Positions 1 to 10,063 of a DNA stretch of 64,000 nucleotides are shown here, one piece after another. The position numbers and the translations under genes were made by a program. Every line of letters starts with the position of its first letter. Within the stretch, counting starts at the first letter, position 1. Below the pieces are notes generated by a model. That model saw only the letters and a list, made by a program, of their open reading frames with translations, had not been told where the DNA came from and ran no database searches. The stretch spans positions 1 through 64,000 of the forward strand of contig NZ_FOGG01000005.1 of NCBI RefSeq assembly GCF_900111155.1, written 5' to 3'. This DNA is from Pedobacter rhizosphaerae. GTDB taxonomy: Bacteria; Bacteroidota; Bacteroidia; Sphingobacteriales; Sphingobacteriaceae.

Positions 1-209
1 TCCGAGGCAAATTTATGGATCTGTTTTATTTTGAAACGTTGTTCCTCATAGATACCAAATAGATAAATGGTCATGACTTCCTGATCGGTAAAATCAGGTC
101 TACTATTATTGGTGAACCGCTGGCAGTGGTACTGCAGTTCAATTTCATACCTATCGCATACATATTGGTATAATTTTATTAATTTTAGTGCCTTAGCCTG
201 ATTAATCAT
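1..209 (-). CDS. Transposase, N-terminal fragment (runs off the left edge)
   Basis: Reading leftward from an ATG at 209 gives 69 codons without a stop, beginning MINQAKALKLIKLYQYVCD and later FTDQEVMTIYLFGIYEEQRF. From memory this start, with the F-T-D-Q-E-V and E-Q-R-F-K-I-K-Q-I-H-K-F-A-S segments, resembles the N-terminus of DDE transposases that are common in Pedobacter and Sphingobacterium and are annotated as IS4- or IS982-like. The catalytic domain is beyond the edge, so the family is not certain. Whether the full copy is intact cannot be seen. Confidence 0.7.
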   Translation of the reverse strand, partial: MINQAKALKLIKLYQYVCDRYEIELQYHCQRFTNNSRPDFTDQEVMTIYLFGIYEEQRFKIKQIHKFAS

Positions 210-260
210 GTGGTTTTACAGTGCGTCGAATACACTATAAATATACTGATTATCAGGCTA

Positions 261-301
261 TTATAAAAATAAAACAGGCTATTTTATGCCTATTTTTATA
301 A
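261..301. repeat. Inverted repeat upstream of the transposase start
   Basis: TTATAAAAAT (261-270) pairs with ATTTTTATAA (292-301), and an inner AGGC (276-279) pairs with GCCT (288-291) around an 8-base loop, with a small bulge between the two stems. It lies between the transposase start and the presumed IS end. It may be a terminator that shields the transposase from outside transcription; that role is inference. Confidence 0.5.
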
Positions 302-326
302 TTAAATCCGACCCTTAATTCGCATT

Positions 327-360
327 AGTATCAAGTATTAAGTATTAAGTATTAAGACTT
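327..360. repeat. Heptamer-period tract (AGTATTA type)
   Basis: Successive 7-base units AGTATCA, AGTATTA, AGTATTA, AGTATTA, then AGACTT. It belongs to the same AGTATCA-type sequence seen at 17.7, 20.3, 36.9 and 60.5 kb. Confidence 0.8.
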
Positions 361-414
361 GGCGTCGGAAAATGACAGCCTGGAATGACTCATCTTTAGT
401 TTTTTCGCAAACAG

Positions 415-634
415 ACTCAAGACTACCGACTCTGGGCTTAAGACTAAATCTTCTGCTTTATGCGTGGAGAATCAAGACTACAGACTTTGGACTTCCGACT
501 AAATCTTCTGCTTTATGCCAGGAGACTCAAGACTACCGACTTTGGACTTCAGACTAAATCTTCTGCTTTATGCCATGAGACTCAAGACTACAGACTTTGG
601 ACTTCAGACTCTAGACTTCAGACTAAATAAAGAC
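415..634. repeat. 55-base tandem array, about four copies, with heptamer substructure
   Basis: The segment CAAGACTAC recurs at 418, 473, 528 and 583, exactly 55 bases apart, followed by GACTTTGGACTT-type and TAAATCTTCTGCTTTATGC segments. Inside a unit, AGACTTC, AGACTCT, AGACTTC, AGACTAA show a 7-base period. The array ends at the stop codon of the downstream minus-strand membrane protein gene. An open frame across it on the plus strand is a by-product of the repeats and is not called as a gene. Confidence 0.9.
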
Positions 635-1905
635 TATCCGAAAAACAAATAGCATATTCCAATTGCAGTACAAACACCTACTAAATCAGCCAGTAGCATA
701 GAACCTATTGCATATCTGGTATTTTTAATTTGTACAGATCCGAAGTAAACTGCAACAACATAAAAGGTAGTATCAGAAGCGCCCTGAAATACACCAGACA
801 GCCTGCTGGCAAAAGAATCGGCTCCGTAGGTTTCCATGGTACTCACCATCATTCCCCGGGCTGCACCACCGCTTAGCGGTCTTATTAATGCCGTAGGTAA
901 GCCCTCCACAAATCTGGTATCGGTTCCTAAATAAACAAATACACTTTTAATGCCATTGATTACAACATCGAAGGTACCACTTGTTCGAAGCAAGCTAATG
1001 GCAACCAACATCCCCACCAGGTAAGGAATAATATTGATGGCCGTATTAAATCCATTCTTCGCCCCATCAATGAAGGCATCAAAAACATCAATTTTTTTAT
1101 ATAATGCACCCAATACAATTACAAGGAAGATAAATAAAATCAAGCCGTTGCTAAGGATTCCTGAAAAAGACTGAATGCCTGTAGCATCTAAAGATCTGAT
1201 GTAAAGCACCAGGGTGGCGATGATTACCGAGAGCCCGAAAATCCATCCGATAACAACAGGTTGTAAGAGATTAATCTTTTGTTTAAAGGAAACAATGAGC
1301 ATTGCCGCCATGGTTCCAACAAAGGTTACGATTAAACAAGGAATGAAAATATCAGTTGGGTTAGAGGCATTTTGAGAAGCACGTATGGCAATTACGCTTA
1401 CAGGAATTAAGCTTAAACCGGCAGCATGTAAACACAAAAACATAATCTGAGCATTAGAAGCCGTATCCTTATTTGGATTTAGCTCTTGCAGGCTTTCCAT
1501 TGCTTTTAACCCAAAAGGAGTTGCAGCGTTATCTAAGCCTAATAAATTAGCAGAAAAATTCATGATCATATGGCCCATTGATGGATGACCCTTAGGAATA
1601 TCAGGGAAAAGTTTAGAAAAGAATGGACCAACAATTCTGGATAGTAAGCGAATACCTCCAGCTTTTTCAGCAATACTCATTAATCCCATAAACAAAGCCA
1701 AAATTCCAATCAGTTTTAGGCAAAGCTCTACAGAAACCCAACAAGTTTGGATAATCCCATCCAATTTCAAGGGATTTGCTGCATCATCGGCTTTACCGAT
1801 AACCATCCAGCTAAATATATCGCTCTGCCCAAAGAAAAAGCATTTTATACTTGCCACTACTATGGCTACAATTATAAATGCCGACCAAATTCTGCTTAAT
1901 GCCAT
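634..1905 (-). CDS. Nucleoside recognition (Gate) domain membrane protein, SpmA-SpmB-like fusion
   Basis: A 423-residue polytopic membrane protein with many hydrophobic segments. The N-terminal part (about residues 45-200, including LGLDNAATPFGLKAMESLQ) matches what I know of SpmA, and the C-terminal part (about 260-423, including SGGAARGMMVSTMETYGAD and FQGASDTTFYVVAVYFGSV) matches SpmB, two separate spore maturation proteins in Bacillus. The fusion is usual in Bacteroidota, which do not sporulate; the substrate is unknown, probably a small solute. The ATG at 1905 is the only good start. The 55-base repeat array begins right after its stop. Confidence 0.88.
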   Translation of the reverse strand: MALSRIWSAFIIVAIVVASIKCFFFGQSDIFSWMVIGKADDAANPLKLDGIIQTCWVSVELCLKLIGILALFMGLMSIAEKAGGIRLLSRIVGPFFSKLFPDIPKGHPSMGHMIMNFSANLLGLDNAATPFGLKAMESLQELNPNKDTASNAQIMFLCLHAAGLSLIPVSVIAIRASQNASNPTDIFIPCLIVTFVGTMAAMLIVSFKQKINLLQPVVIGWIFGLSVIIATLVLYIRSLDATGIQSFSGILSNGLILFIFLVIVLGALYKKIDVFDAFIDGAKNGFNTAINIIPYLVGMLVAISLLRTSGTFDVVINGIKSVFVYLGTDTRFVEGLPTALIRPLSGGAARGMMVSTMETYGADSFASRLSGVFQGASDTTFYVVAVYFGSVQIKNTRYAIGSMLLADLVGVCTAIGICYLFFG

Positions 1906-1956
1906 TAGGTTTGTTTAGTTTGAAATTTTGACGGTGTAAATTACCCTTTTTACTCG

Positions 1957-2070
1957 AAAGTCCATAGCAGATAGCTTTAAAACTATTCACTATGGACTTT
2001 TTATAAATTTATCTGGAGTTTTAAGTCTAAAAATCAGACTAAAAGACTCAATACTTTGAACTGTAGACTA
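1957..2070. repeat. Inverted repeat and AGTC/AGAC heptamer tract downstream of the S9 peptidase
   Basis: AAAGTCCATAG (1957-1967) is perfectly inverted at CTATGGACTTT (1990-2000), an 11-base stem. Between 2015 and 2070 come AAGTCTA, CAGACTA, AAGACTC and GTAGACT type units. The stem could end transcription of the minus-strand peptidase gene; the motif also resembles the repeats at 0.4 and 60.5 kb. Confidence 0.7.
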
Positions 2071-2073
2071 GAA

Positions 2074-4929
2074 TTAAGGTTTATCGTCTGTTAACTCAAA
2101 ACCCCAACTCTTACCCTTTTCAGTAGCGGGAACGCCCGATGTCATCCATGCAGGAGCTTTAGCCCCCTTTAAATAGTAATCGAAGAACTGTTGTTCCCGA
2201 ATCTGGATATCTTTTCGGTTTTGGCGTTGAACCAGGTTATGGGCTTCACCATTATAGTTTAACATCCACACTGGTTTACCTAAGCGGCGTAAGCCCGTAA
2301 ACATTTCAATTCCCTGGTACCATGGAACTGCTCCATCAGCATCGTTCGCCATCACAACTACAGGGGTATTTACTTTAGGGAACTTAAATAACGGAGAGTT
2401 TTCGATATATAATTCTGGTTTCTCCCAAAGGGTAGCTCCGATACGGCTTTGTGTTTTTTCATATTGAAACTGGCGGTTCATACCACTTTCCCAGCGAATA
2501 CCACCATAAGCAGAAGTCATGTTAACTACAGGAGCACCTGCCCATGCAGCTGCATACATATTGTTCTCGGTAATGAGGTAAGCCACCTGGTAACCGCCCC
2601 AACTTTGTCCCTGGATACCAATTTTGCTGCCATCAACCCAGTTATTTTTCTTTAAGCTTTCTACACCAGAGTTAATGTATTCTACCGCAGACTGACCTGG
2701 ATGTCCATTTTCATAACTAATATCCGGTGCAAAAACCAAATATCCATTACTCACAAAGAAGGAAATATTTAAGCGGGATGGAGTAGGGGCAGGCGCATGG
2801 TAAGTATAAAGGCCATCAGAAAGTTTTTCATAGAAATAAACAATCATGGGGTACTTTTTATTTGGGTCGAAGTTCTCTGGTTTATACAAGATACCTTCAG
2901 AAGAGTATCCTTTAGGTGTAGTCCATTTAACTAGCTCAGCCGTTCCCCAGTTGTAGTTTTGTTGCTGCGGGTTGGTATTGGTTAGTTTGGTTTCAGTTTT
3001 GAAATCAGTAGTAACATAAACATTTGGAGAGGCAACATAACTGGCTTTATCGTAAATATAAACATCGGCATCTTTCGCTTTTAGCAGATCTGAATATTTA
3101 ACCTTAGCCATCACTACCAGGTCCGGCGCTTTAACACTACCCACATTCTTGCGGTAGAAGCCACTCTCTTTAGTGTCATTATTGAAACCATCCAACCAAA
3201 CCAATTCATTTGCCTTAACAAACTTCGTATCCACGTTACGTTCTAAACGCGTTTCAGGAATTACCCTTTCATAGCGGAAGGTAATTTTGTTTTCTCTTCC
3301 GAAGCCATTGGTAATATTTTTAGCTGCCGATTTTCCATCTGGTGAAAATGACCAGATATCATATCTGTCGTAAATCAATACAGCTTTATCATCTTCTGTC
3401 CAGGTGGCTACTCCATATGGCGAAGCAAAGTCTGGAACATCATTGTCTTCCTCAACAAATTTAACTTTCGATCCTTCTTTTAAGTTGGTTACTTTACCTG
3501 TTGAAATAGCGTAGGTATACCAGTTAGCCGTTTTTCTGTCGAAATAAAGCACATAATTTCCAGCTGGAGAGGCAGATGCAAAACCGTTTAAGTTCTCAAT
3601 AATTTTTTTACGTTGACCATTTTTAGTATCTACTAAGTAATAGTCTTTAGCAGTTGATCCACTCCATTGTGCTTCAACCCTACGGCCAAAATCTGTAGAA
3701 GCCAGTACAAAATTAGCATCGCCTTCAGCGATAATGCTTGCATCAGGTAATTTTACATCCGTTAAAGGAATTACTTTCGGATCGCTGCTGTAAACATCAA
3801 TAACCGATAAATAGCTTTTTTTGCTATCACGTTCAACATTTCTCAGCTGCATGGGTTGTAAGTAATCATCTTTATAATTCCAGATATCCACTTTAGCCAC
3901 TTCAAAATCCACGATCGTAGTGTCTTTTGCCTTTTTAACCGGTGCTATGCCAAAGAAAAGTTTCTTGCCATCTTTGCTAAAAGTAACCTTACCATCGCCA
4001 CTTACCGACCATTTGGCAGGCAAACCAGGCATATCAAAATCAACAATAATTTGAGCTGTATCAATGGTAGGCGAGGTGTAATAAACATTCCAGTCTTTGA
4101 TTTCTTGCTTTTCAGGGCTTTGTTCGCCAACAAACGCTAAGTGCTCATTTTCTTCGTCAAAAGTAAAGCCTTTAAAACTTCCTTTTCCTTTAATTAATGT
4201 TTTCAGGGTACCTTTTTCGGTATTCAATAAGAAAACTCCCTGGGCAGCAGTTTTATCTTTTTTAGAACCACTGCAGGCAAAAACCAATTGCTTTCCATCT
4301 TTACTAAAGGCATAATCGGTAACATATTTATAGGTCTTATCTACACCAGTAGTTAAATTTTTTACGATTAAATCAGTTCCTTCTTCGGTTTTTGCCTTTC
4401 CAGCCGGTTCATCAGCAAAATCTTCATTGCCGTCTTTCTTATCCACAGGCTTAGCTGCGTTTTTGGCCGTGTCTAATTTATCAAGTAAATAAGCCATTAC
4501 ACCGAAACCTTCTTCAGGAAATTTGTAAGATTTTACCCTGGCTACTTTGGTTACGGTAGCCGTTGTTAAGTTGGCTATGCCCAACGAGTCCTTAGGCATT
4601 TCATCTGCCTTTTTCTTTTTGATTTTTGCCTGACGGATGTCCTTGTTGAAAGGACGGATATTGAAAGCTGCAAATTTAGAGTCGTTACTAAACTGAGGGT
4701 TTATACCCCTTGGAACAGTTATTTTTGTATTGGTTTTTAAATTCGACAGGTATAATTGCGCATCACCTTCTTGCTGTAAAACGCCGTACATAGCCCACTG
4801 CCCGTTATTTGATAATTGTTTGGTTCCTACAGATTCCCAGGTATCATATACAGTATGATCCAAAGGTTTCTTTTGTGCGTAGGCAAAGCTAACGATGAAA
4901 AATAGAATGATAGTTAGTCTCTTTTGCAT
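2074..4929 (-). CDS. Secreted S9 family peptidase (prolyl oligopeptidase type)
   Basis: A 951-residue protein with a clear signal peptide (MQKRLTIILFFIVSFAYAQ). Residues about 20-650 have the repetitive beta-rich look of the propeller domain of this family. The C-terminal alpha/beta hydrolase domain shows the catalytic serine in GQSWGG (about residue 775), the aspartate in NDADGAVPW (about 861) and the histidine in GEAHNLV (about 896). It should act outside the cytoplasm on peptides. It stands alone between a repeat tract and a roughly 350-base gap, so it is probably monocistronic. Confidence 0.93.
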   Translation of the reverse strand: MQKRLTIILFFIVSFAYAQKKPLDHTVYDTWESVGTKQLSNNGQWAMYGVLQQEGDAQLYLSNLKTNTKITVPRGINPQFSNDSKFAAFNIRPFNKDIRQAKIKKKKADEMPKDSLGIANLTTATVTKVARVKSYKFPEEGFGVMAYLLDKLDTAKNAAKPVDKKDGNEDFADEPAGKAKTEEGTDLIVKNLTTGVDKTYKYVTDYAFSKDGKQLVFACSGSKKDKTAAQGVFLLNTEKGTLKTLIKGKGSFKGFTFDEENEHLAFVGEQSPEKQEIKDWNVYYTSPTIDTAQIIVDFDMPGLPAKWSVSGDGKVTFSKDGKKLFFGIAPVKKAKDTTIVDFEVAKVDIWNYKDDYLQPMQLRNVERDSKKSYLSVIDVYSSDPKVIPLTDVKLPDASIIAEGDANFVLASTDFGRRVEAQWSGSTAKDYYLVDTKNGQRKKIIENLNGFASASPAGNYVLYFDRKTANWYTYAISTGKVTNLKEGSKVKFVEEDNDVPDFASPYGVATWTEDDKAVLIYDRYDIWSFSPDGKSAAKNITNGFGRENKITFRYERVIPETRLERNVDTKFVKANELVWLDGFNNDTKESGFYRKNVGSVKAPDLVVMAKVKYSDLLKAKDADVYIYDKASYVASPNVYVTTDFKTETKLTNTNPQQQNYNWGTAELVKWTTPKGYSSEGILYKPENFDPNKKYPMIVYFYEKLSDGLYTYHAPAPTPSRLNISFFVSNGYLVFAPDISYENGHPGQSAVEYINSGVESLKKNNWVDGSKIGIQGQSWGGYQVAYLITENNMYAAAWAGAPVVNMTSAYGGIRWESGMNRQFQYEKTQSRIGATLWEKPELYIENSPLFKFPKVNTPVVVMANDADGAVPWYQGIEMFTGLRRLGKPVWMLNYNGEAHNLVQRQNRKDIQIREQQFFDYYLKGAKAPAWMTSGVPATEKGKSWGFELTDDKP

Positions 4930-5240
4930 TTTCTATGGATGATTAATTTGTTGGTTGAGGTATTAATCTTCTAAAATTGGAAATTTTCGGCTTATTTGGA
5001 AACTTGTATGTCAAATATTACAATAGAAAGAGGCGTTAGGAACCAGCTAGAATAGTGAGGAACCTGGATCAATCAGGATAAGTGGCGTATAGCTTGATAA
5101 ACCTGTATACCTATGCCTCAAGGGCTGTTAAGTAAATTCTCTTGAAAAGCTGGAATGGATTTATACTGAGGGGGGCTATTGTGAGCTTACAATTAATGGA
5201 TGACCATTTATAGATCAACTCATAAATTCCTCTATAACTT
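4930..5240. other. Gap between yidC and the S9 peptidase without a recognisable gene
   Basis: About 310 bases. I see no open frame with protein character, no RNA fold I recognise and no clear TAnnTTTG promoter. A direct repeat of AGGAACC near 5039 and 5060 is the only small structure. The peptidase promoter must lie here. Confidence 0.5.
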
Positions 5241-5278
5241 AAAACGCCCCGACTGTTTTAAACAATCGGGGCGTTTTA
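5241..5278 (-). terminator. Terminator after yidC
   Basis: AAAACGCCCCGA (5241-5252) pairs perfectly with TCGGGGCGTTTT (5267-5278), a GC-rich stem with A/T tails on both sides. It starts two bases past the yidC stop, so it ends the pyrG-yidC transcript. Confidence 0.93.
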
Positions 5279-5279
5279 A

Positions 5280-7082
5280 TTATTTTTTCGCTTGCTGCTG
5301 TGCTTGTTGTTGTTGACGCATATAATCGTCTAATCGCTGCTGAAACTTAGATTTTTTCTTTTTCTCTTCTGGCTTAGCCTTATTTTCTTGAATCATGGCG
5401 TGGATTTTATTATCGTCTACCATTTTTCTAATAATAAACTGCTGACCAAAGGTCATTAAGTTAGCCAGGAAGTAGTAATAGTTTAATCCTGAAGGATAGC
5501 TATTTAATACCCCTAAGAAGATAATCGGCATAATATAACCGATATATTTCATTTGACCTGTAGCACCAGAAGTTTGGTTATTGAAGTAAGTCATGATTAA
5601 CGTAGAAATCGTCATCAAAACACACATTAAACTCAAGTGATCGCCAATAAAAGGAAGTTTTACTCCGAATTTAATAAACTCATCATACGTAGATAAGTCT
5701 TTCATCCACAAGAAACTTTCTCCCCTTAATTCGAAAAGGTTAGGGAAGAAGAAGAAAAAGGCCATTACCAAAGGCAACTGAAGAACCATCGGTAAACATC
5801 CGCCCAATGGGTTAACCCCTGCTTTTTTGTACAGCTTTAAGTATTCCTGTTGCACCAATGTTGGGTTGTCTTCACCTACTTTTGCTTTAATTTCATCCAT
5901 TTCAGGCTTTAAAACTCTCATTTTAGCCATTGATAGATAAGATTTATAAGTAAGCGGTGATAGGGCAACTTTCAATAAGATGGTTAATACTAAAATGATT
6001 AAACCAAAGTTCCAATTGAAATTGTTTAAGAAATTAAATACCGGCAATACGATAAAACGATTGATATATTTTAAAGGCCAGTAACCTAAATCTACCTGTT
6101 TCTCTAATTCGAAGCCCTGATCTTTTAATACAGAGAACTTGTTGGTTCCGAAATAAAATTCCATATCATAGCTTTGATTAGCAGTATGCGCATATGGCAA
6201 TTGCATATTCGCATCATAAAATTTAACCTGACCTGGAGCCGTTGGAATTTTAACTTCTAAGCTTCCTTTTTCAAAACCTTGTTTAGCAATTAAAGAAGCC
6301 GAGAAAAAGTGTTGTTTGAAAGAGAACCATTGGATTTTACCTTTAGTTAAATCTTCCTTTTCATCTTTGGAAACGCTTAAATGATCTACATCGCCATCAA
6401 CATATTTGTAATATGGTGCAGAATAACGGTGCTCACTTTCAAGAGATTTTTCTTGTTGCAGCAAAGTAGTTTGCCAGTTTAAACCAACGTTATTGCCTGC
6501 AATAACCTGTTGTAACCCAACTAAATTTACTTTAAAATCGACTTTGTTACTTAAACCTTTCAAATTGTACACATACTCAACATAGGCGTTTGGTCCGTAA
6601 GTGGCACGCATATTTACAGTATTACCCGTTTTAGTAGGGCTGAAGAATAAATCGTTGGTGTTAATTACTTTACCAGCCGCATTTAAGCTTAGGCCAAATT
6701 TATTTTGGCTGCCATCAAAAAGAATTAATGGTTTACCTGCAAAGGTTTTTTGACCTTTCACTTCAACAGATGAAATTTTACCACCTTTATTGCTGAAAGT
6801 AATTAATAAATTTTCGTTCTCTAAAACTGTTTTCGATTCTGTTCCGGTTAAAGCAGTTCCAAACGGACCTTTTAACGCAGCAGAATCTAACGCCGGACTG
6901 ATGGTTGCAGCATTAGCTGTAGTCGTTTTTACTGCCGGTGCAACACCAGCTTTTTTAGCATTTTCTATACTATCTTTTTCTTGGGCCTTTTTCATTTCGG
7001 CCTCGCTTGGCTTAAAAAAGTAGAATGATCCTGCCAAAATGATCATAATCAGGAACAATCCTGTAAAGGTATTTCTATCCAT
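5280..7082 (-). CDS. yidC: Membrane protein insertase YidC
   Basis: A 600-residue protein of the long Gram-negative YidC type. It has an N-terminal membrane anchor (residues about 5-25, TGLFLIMIILAGSFYFF), a periplasmic P1 domain to about residue 350, then the conserved five-helix insertase core (LGYWPLKYINRFIVLP, VNPLGGCLPMVLQLPLVMAF, YPSGLNYYYFLANL) and a Lys/Gln-rich C-terminal tail that would contact ribosomes. It inserts membrane proteins alone or with SecYEG. It begins 20 bases after pyrG ends, so the two are probably one operon. Confidence 0.98.
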   Translation of the reverse strand: MDRNTFTGLFLIMIILAGSFYFFKPSEAEMKKAQEKDSIENAKKAGVAPAVKTTTANAATISPALDSAALKGPFGTALTGTESKTVLENENLLITFSNKGGKISSVEVKGQKTFAGKPLILFDGSQNKFGLSLNAAGKVINTNDLFFSPTKTGNTVNMRATYGPNAYVEYVYNLKGLSNKVDFKVNLVGLQQVIAGNNVGLNWQTTLLQQEKSLESEHRYSAPYYKYVDGDVDHLSVSKDEKEDLTKGKIQWFSFKQHFFSASLIAKQGFEKGSLEVKIPTAPGQVKFYDANMQLPYAHTANQSYDMEFYFGTNKFSVLKDQGFELEKQVDLGYWPLKYINRFIVLPVFNFLNNFNWNFGLIILVLTILLKVALSPLTYKSYLSMAKMRVLKPEMDEIKAKVGEDNPTLVQQEYLKLYKKAGVNPLGGCLPMVLQLPLVMAFFFFFPNLFELRGESFLWMKDLSTYDEFIKFGVKLPFIGDHLSLMCVLMTISTLIMTYFNNQTSGATGQMKYIGYIMPIIFLGVLNSYPSGLNYYYFLANLMTFGQQFIIRKMVDDNKIHAMIQENKAKPEEKKKKSKFQQRLDDYMRQQQQAQQQAKK

Positions 7083-7102
7083 TATAAGTATCTAAACTGC
7101 GT

Positions 7103-8722
<1,620 letters not shown>

Positions 8723-8769
8723 TTATTTTTTGTGCAACAAATGTATTTTGATGCTTTTTGTACGGGATA

Positions 8770-8777
8770 CAAAGGTA
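8770..8777 (-). promoter_or_regulatory. -7 promoter box for pyrG-yidC
   Basis: On the minus strand the sequence is TACCTTTG, an exact TAnnTTTG match, leaving a leader of roughly 45 bases. The upstream TTTG element is poor (TTC at the expected spacing). Confidence 0.65.
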
Positions 8778-8893
8778 AGAAAATTCCTCACTTTTTGAAG
8801 CGATAAAGTTGAGATATTTTAAATGTGATAATCCTGTGTTTTTCAGTTAAATACATCCAGTGCCCCAACTTGTACACTTTAATTGATTGGTAA

Positions 8894-9408
8894 AAAAGCC
8901 TATTTTCGGTTGAGAGTGAGCCGTTTTCAGTTGGCAGTGAGCCGTTTTCAGTTAGCAGTTAAACCCAACAATTCAACAATTAAGCAATTTAACATTTAAC
9001 AATAAAGCTTATTTCGAGTTGGCAGTGAGCCGTTCTCAGTTAACAGTTAAACCCAACGATTAAGCAATTCAACAGTTAAACAATTAACCAACCTAACAAC
9101 AAAGCCTATTGTCAGTTGGCAGTGAGCCGTTCTCAGTTAGCAGTTAAACCCAACAATTCAACAATTAAGCAATTCAACAGTTAAACAAATTGATCAATTA
9201 ACAACAAAGCCTATTATCAGTTGGCAGTGAGCCGTTTTCAGTTAACAGTTAAACCCAACGATTAAGCAATTCAACAGTTAAACAATTAACCAACCTAACA
9301 ACAAAGCCTCTTGTCAGTTGGCAGTGAGCCGTTTGCAGTCAGCAGTTAAGCCCAACAATTAAGCAATTAAACAATTCAACAGTTAAACAATTAACCAACC
9401 TAACAACA
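8894..9408. repeat. Tandem array of about 97-base units, five copies, with 7- and 8-base substructure
   Basis: The landmark GTGAGCCG occurs at 8916, 8937, 9025, 9122, 9227 and 9324. The last five give units of 88, 97, 105 and 97 bases, so lengths differ by 8 or 9. Each unit starts with CAGTTGG/CAGTGAG heptamers and continues with octamers of the AATTCAAC, AATTAAGC, AGTTAAAC, AATTAACC kind. The right end runs into the lipoprotein gene and supplies its last two codons and stop. Confidence 0.92.
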
Positions 9409-9942
9409 ATTATAATAAACCTTCACCTTATGTTCTTTTTCGCTCCAGGCAATGTAGATGTTATTTTCTTTACCCAAGCGATATTTGAATCCATTCAAAC
9501 CAGATTTCTTTAGTTCCTCGTATAATGCTTTGTCAGGGGTGTAGTTATCTGCTTTGTCATCAGGCATAACAGCAGGTTCCAGGAAGTTTTCCTCGCTAAA
9601 AAAGTCGTCAGCTATAGTTTTTAAGAAGATAATCTGGTCTTTTTCCTTGGTTAAATCAATATTTGGATCTGTACTGCCCAATAGCTCCGTTCCCTTAATC
9701 TTTGCGTTATATATTTCTTGACCAGAGCTATTTTTAATACTGAAATTCAGGATCATTTCTTCTGGCTTCCTGCCTGTCAATTCAATTTTAAAAGTGTCTA
9801 ATGTTTTCAGACCAGAAAAAGATTTTACAATAGACTGATTTACGTTTTTGAATTCAATCGCGTTATCTTTTTCCTTATTTGAGGGGTTGCAGGCGAAAAG
9901 TATAGATACAATAAATAAGCTCAGTACAGATAAGTGTTTCAT
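9400..9942 (-). CDS. Putative lipoprotein of unknown function
   Basis: 180 residues from the ATG at 9942; a TTG two codons upstream is possible but less likely. The N-terminus is a lipoprotein signal ending in a lipobox (VSILFAC), then a charged, mostly soluble domain. I do not recognise a family. The last codons (TGT TGT TAG) are made by the repeat array, whose CTAACAACA gives Cys-Cys-stop, so the original C-terminus may have been different. It faces away from the MarR-GNAT gene. Confidence 0.75.
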   Translation of the reverse strand: MKHLSVLSLFIVSILFACNPSNKEKDNAIEFKNVNQSIVKSFSGLKTLDTFKIELTGRKPEEMILNFSIKNSSGQEIYNAKIKGTELLGSTDPNIDLTKEKDQIIFLKTIADDFFSEENFLEPAVMPDDKADNYTPDKALYEELKKSGLNGFKYRLGKENNIYIAWSEKEHKVKVYYNCC

Positions 9943-10004
9943 AGGCAATTGAAATGATGCCCAAAGTAATAAAATTTTATGCTAAAGATTTTATCTCCTT
10001 TCAA

Positions 10005-10035
10005 TTTGTTTTGAACATCTTAATTTTTATATTTG
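10005..10035 (+). promoter_or_regulatory. Promoter of the MarR-GNAT gene
   Basis: TTTG at 10005-10008, a 19-base spacer, and TATATTTG at 10028-10035: both Bacteroidota boxes with the ideal spacing. The start codon follows 28 bases later. Confidence 0.8.
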
Positions 10036-10036
10036 C

Positions 10037-10052
10037 GTAATCAGTTACGTAA
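10037..10052. promoter_or_regulatory. Candidate operator overlapping the transcription start of the MarR-GNAT gene
   Basis: GTAATCAGTTAC (10037-10048) is an inverted repeat (GTAA, TCAG, TTAC), and TTACGTAA (10045-10052) is a perfect palindrome overlapping it. The place, directly after the -7 box, and the MarR type of the gene suggest autorepression; this is inference. Confidence 0.5.
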
Positions 10053-10063
10053 TTAATGTTGTT

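Larger units (their letters stand above)
1..305 (-). mobile_element. Insertion sequence, 5' end only (cut by window edge)
   Basis: The region holds the first 69 codons of a transposase and about 95 bases of its upstream flank. The outer boundary is inferred to lie near 305-325, where AT-rich IS-like sequence gives way to heptamer repeats. The other terminus is outside the window, so terminal repeats and target duplication cannot be checked. A hairpin-forming sequence lies at 261-301. Confidence 0.6.

Noticed and set aside
372..557. Open frame of 61 codons across the 55-base array
   Set aside because: It is made of repeat units, has no promoter, and its peptide repeats follow the DNA repeat.
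8894..9408. CRISPR array
   Set aside because: Units are similar along their full length, with no constant repeat alternating with unique spacers, and no cas genes are in the window.
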